Source of the DNA: Acholeplasmataceae bacterium UBA6190
GTDB taxonomy: Bacteria; Bacillota_I; Bacilli_A; Acholeplasmatales; Acholeplasmataceae
Direction of reading: 5' to 3'
Length of the DNA stretch: 8,444 bases
NCBI GenBank assembly: GCA_002422045.1
Contig: DITG01000135.1
Location: 1-8,444 of the forward strand
The position numbers and the translations under genes are program-made. Below, piece by piece: positions 6,883 to 8,444 of the stretch; within the stretch, counting starts at the first letter, position 1; every line of letters starts with the position of its first letter. Under the pieces are notes generated by a model. That model was not told the DNA's origin. It saw only the letters and a program-made list of their open reading frames with translations, and ran no database searches.

Positions 6883-8444
6883 GATGATGTGTTGACTTTC
6901 CTGATGCTTTCGATGACATAGGAAGTCTGTCCTTTATAGGTATTGAGTTTGATCTTGAATATGAGAATATCAGTTCCTAGCATTGCCTGATGTTTCTGGA
7001 AAAGTTCTGAGAAAAGCGTCGCTTCGATCTGAGTCGTGCCATCATCAAGGACGATAAAGGCCATGGATTGACCTGTCTTTGTTTTGATTTCACGTTTTTT
7101 AATGATGAACGCAAGCGACTCAATCTCCTGAGTATTTTCCAAATCAGACAAGGGCTTGAGTTTTTCTTTGAGGATAACATCAGCATACGCCCTTAAGGGG
7201 TGATAAGTCAAGTTGAATCCAAGTGCTTCTTTTTCAAACTGTGCTTTTTCGATGAATGTATAGTCACCTGTTGTCTTGAGTTTGAAGTCAGCGATGTATT
7301 GTTCATAACCTGCGTTATCCATGTGCTTGTGATAAATCATGGTCTGATGATTCAGTTCAAAACCATCGAGCGCTCCACTATGGATCAGCATCTCTAGATT
7401 CTTGTCATTCACATCTTTTTTCATCCGATATTTAAAGTTCTGGTAGTCTGAGAATTTTCCGTTTTTCTGACGCTCTTCAATGATACGAACGACTGTCTGT
7501 TTGCCAATACTCTTGATGGAGAGGAGCGGCAAACGAATTCCCTGTTCATCATAGACATAGGTATCGGTCGAAAGGTTGATATCTGGGGGTAGAATCTGGA
7601 TATTTTTCTTTCGGATCTCTTGTAAGTATTCAGATGTTAGTCCTTCATTGCCTGTGACAGATGAGAGTAAAACCGTCATGAAGATCCCAAAATGATTGGC
7701 TTTCAGATAAGCCATCTGATAAGCGATCAGTGCATAGGCGACACTATGACTTCTGTTGAATCCGTAATCTGCAAACTTGACAATATAATCATAGATTTCA
7801 ACAGCCAGTGATTCAAGATAACCTTTTTCAACGCATTTTTGAGTGAATCTGATGCGTTCGACTTCAAGGATCTGTTTGTCTTTTTTAGAGATTCCGCGTC
7901 TAAGCAAATCAGCCTCTGCAAGGGTATAACCTGCGAACTCATTGGCGATTCTCATGACTTGTTCCTGGTACACGATAATCCCGTAAGTAGGTTCTAGAAT
8001 CAGTTTAAGATTGGGATGCAAATAGCTAAAAGACTTTCCATTTCTTCTGGCAATGAATTCATCGATGTTGTCCATCGGACCCGGTCTGTAAAGTGCGTTG
8101 ATTGCGACCAAATCTTCAAACGCTCTGGGTTTGAGTTTTCGAAGCGCGCTTCTCATCCCCATTGATTCCAACTGAAAGATTCCGCTGGTATCCGATTGTT
8201 CGAGCAACCTGAAAGTTGGTCCATCATCCATGGGTATCGAAACAAGTGAAAATGGCTTATTGGTGCGATGAATGGCTATGATGACATCATCGATCACGGC
8301 GAGGTTTCTGATCCCTAGAAAGTCCATTTTTAGGAGCCCCATCTGTTCGAGTTCAGAAGCTTCTAATTGACTTTGATAGAACTCGTTGATACCCTTTGAA
8401 AGTGGAATATACTTTGAGAGATCCTGATGTGCCAGGATCATGCC
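6879..8444 (-). CDS. dnaE: DNA polymerase III alpha subunit, C-terminal part (5' end beyond window)
   Basis: This is the catalytic subunit of the replicative polymerase, C family. The frame continues past the right edge (the codon before the first Met in the window is Gly), so the PHP domain and first palm half are missing only because the window ends. Numbering from the Met at 8441: MILAHQDL matches the stretch just after the HAAG region; D40 in LLKMDFLG corresponds to the third catalytic Asp of the palm; TSGIFQLES (85-93), LYRPGPMD (117-124), YQEQVM (158-163), LLRRGISKK (179-187) and YGFNRSHSVAYA (226-237) are hallmark DnaE motifs. A helix-hairpin-helix region lies at about 308-360 and an OB fold at about 440-513. 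The protein ends a few residues later, leaving no room for an E. coli-like tau-binding tail. It lacks the PolC layout. The stop TGA overlaps the CDF start. Confidence 0.96.
   Translation of the reverse strand, partial: GMILAHQDLSKYIPLSKGINEFYQSQLEASELEQMGLLKMDFLGIRNLAVIDDVIIAIHRTNKPFSLVSIPMDDGPTFRLLEQSDTSGIFQLESMGMRSALRKLKPRAFEDLVAINALYRPGPMDNIDEFIARRNGKSFSYLHPNLKLILEPTYGIIVYQEQVMRIANEFAGYTLAEADLLRRGISKKDKQILEVERIRFTQKCVEKGYLESLAVEIYDYIVKFADYGFNRSHSVAYALIAYQMAYLKANHFGIFMTVLLSSVTGNEGLTSEYLQEIRKKNIQILPPDINLSTDTYVYDEQGIRLPLLSIKSIGKQTVVRIIEERQKNGKFSDYQNFKYRMKKDVNDKNLEMLIHSGALDGFELNHQTMIYHKHMDNAGYEQYIADFKLKTTGDYTFIEKAQFEKEALGFNLTYHPLRAYADVILKEKLKPLSDLENTQEIESLAFIIKKREIKTKTGQSMAFIVLDDGTTQIEATLFSELFQKHQAMLGTDILIFKIKLNTYKGQTSYVIESIRKVNTSS
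6896..6902 (-). promoter_or_regulatory. Weak, distant ribosome binding site of the CDF gene
   Basis: The minus strand reads AGGAAAG 13 bases before the CDF start, inside the last codons of dnaE. The spacing is longer than usual, so it more likely supports re-initiation by ribosomes finishing dnaE than independent initiation. Confidence 0.35.

Noticed and set aside
1..8444. CRISPR array, tRNA/rRNA genes, insertion sequences, phage or defence genes
   Set aside because: No short direct repeats with spacers, no cloverleaf or rRNA-like stretch, no transposase and no inverted-repeat ends were seen; coding sequence fills nearly all of the window.

Overview
All three genes in this window lie on the minus strand, so transcription runs from the right edge towards the left. 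The order is dnaE (3' part, cut by the right edge), then a cation diffusion facilitator (CDF) metal transporter, then a terminator/promoter gap of 119 bases, then a very large open reading frame that is still open at the left edge. Base composition is moderately AT-rich, by eye about 40% G+C. TGA is used as a stop (end of dnaE) and TGG as Trp, so the standard bacterial code applies. Shine-Dalgarno-like sites, the dnaE type and a huge cysteine-free membrane protein fit a low-GC Gram-positive bacterium or a code-11 relative of the Mollicutes (Acholeplasma/Izemoplasma-like). That placement is an inference and is not firm.

Right part (5995-8444): dnaE encodes the catalytic alpha subunit of DNA polymerase III, here from just before the third catalytic Asp to the OB fold. 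Its stop codon overlaps the start of the CDF gene (ATGA), so the two are probably translated from one message. The CDF gene ends at 5995 and is followed by a long imperfect hairpin with a T-run that looks like an intrinsic terminator.

Middle (5876-5994): the only non-coding stretch. It holds the terminator, an overlapping candidate promoter (TTGTCT-17-TAAAAT) and a good ribosome binding site (AAAGGCGG, 7 bases before ATG) for the next gene.

Left part (1-5875): one uninterrupted minus-strand frame of at least 1958 codons. Reading every in-frame triplet I found no stop and no cysteine codon. Residues 1-202 form a four-helix membrane domain resembling the CvpA (colicin V production) family. The remaining 1750 or more residues should lie outside the cell. 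They consist of degenerate repeats: an array of about 107 residues per unit in the C-terminal half (at least nine units, continuing off the window), a tandem pair of near-copies 216-218 residues apart within it, and a looser set of repeats in the N-terminal half. I do not recognise the full protein; a CvpA-like anchor carrying a giant repeat ectodomain is the most notable item here.
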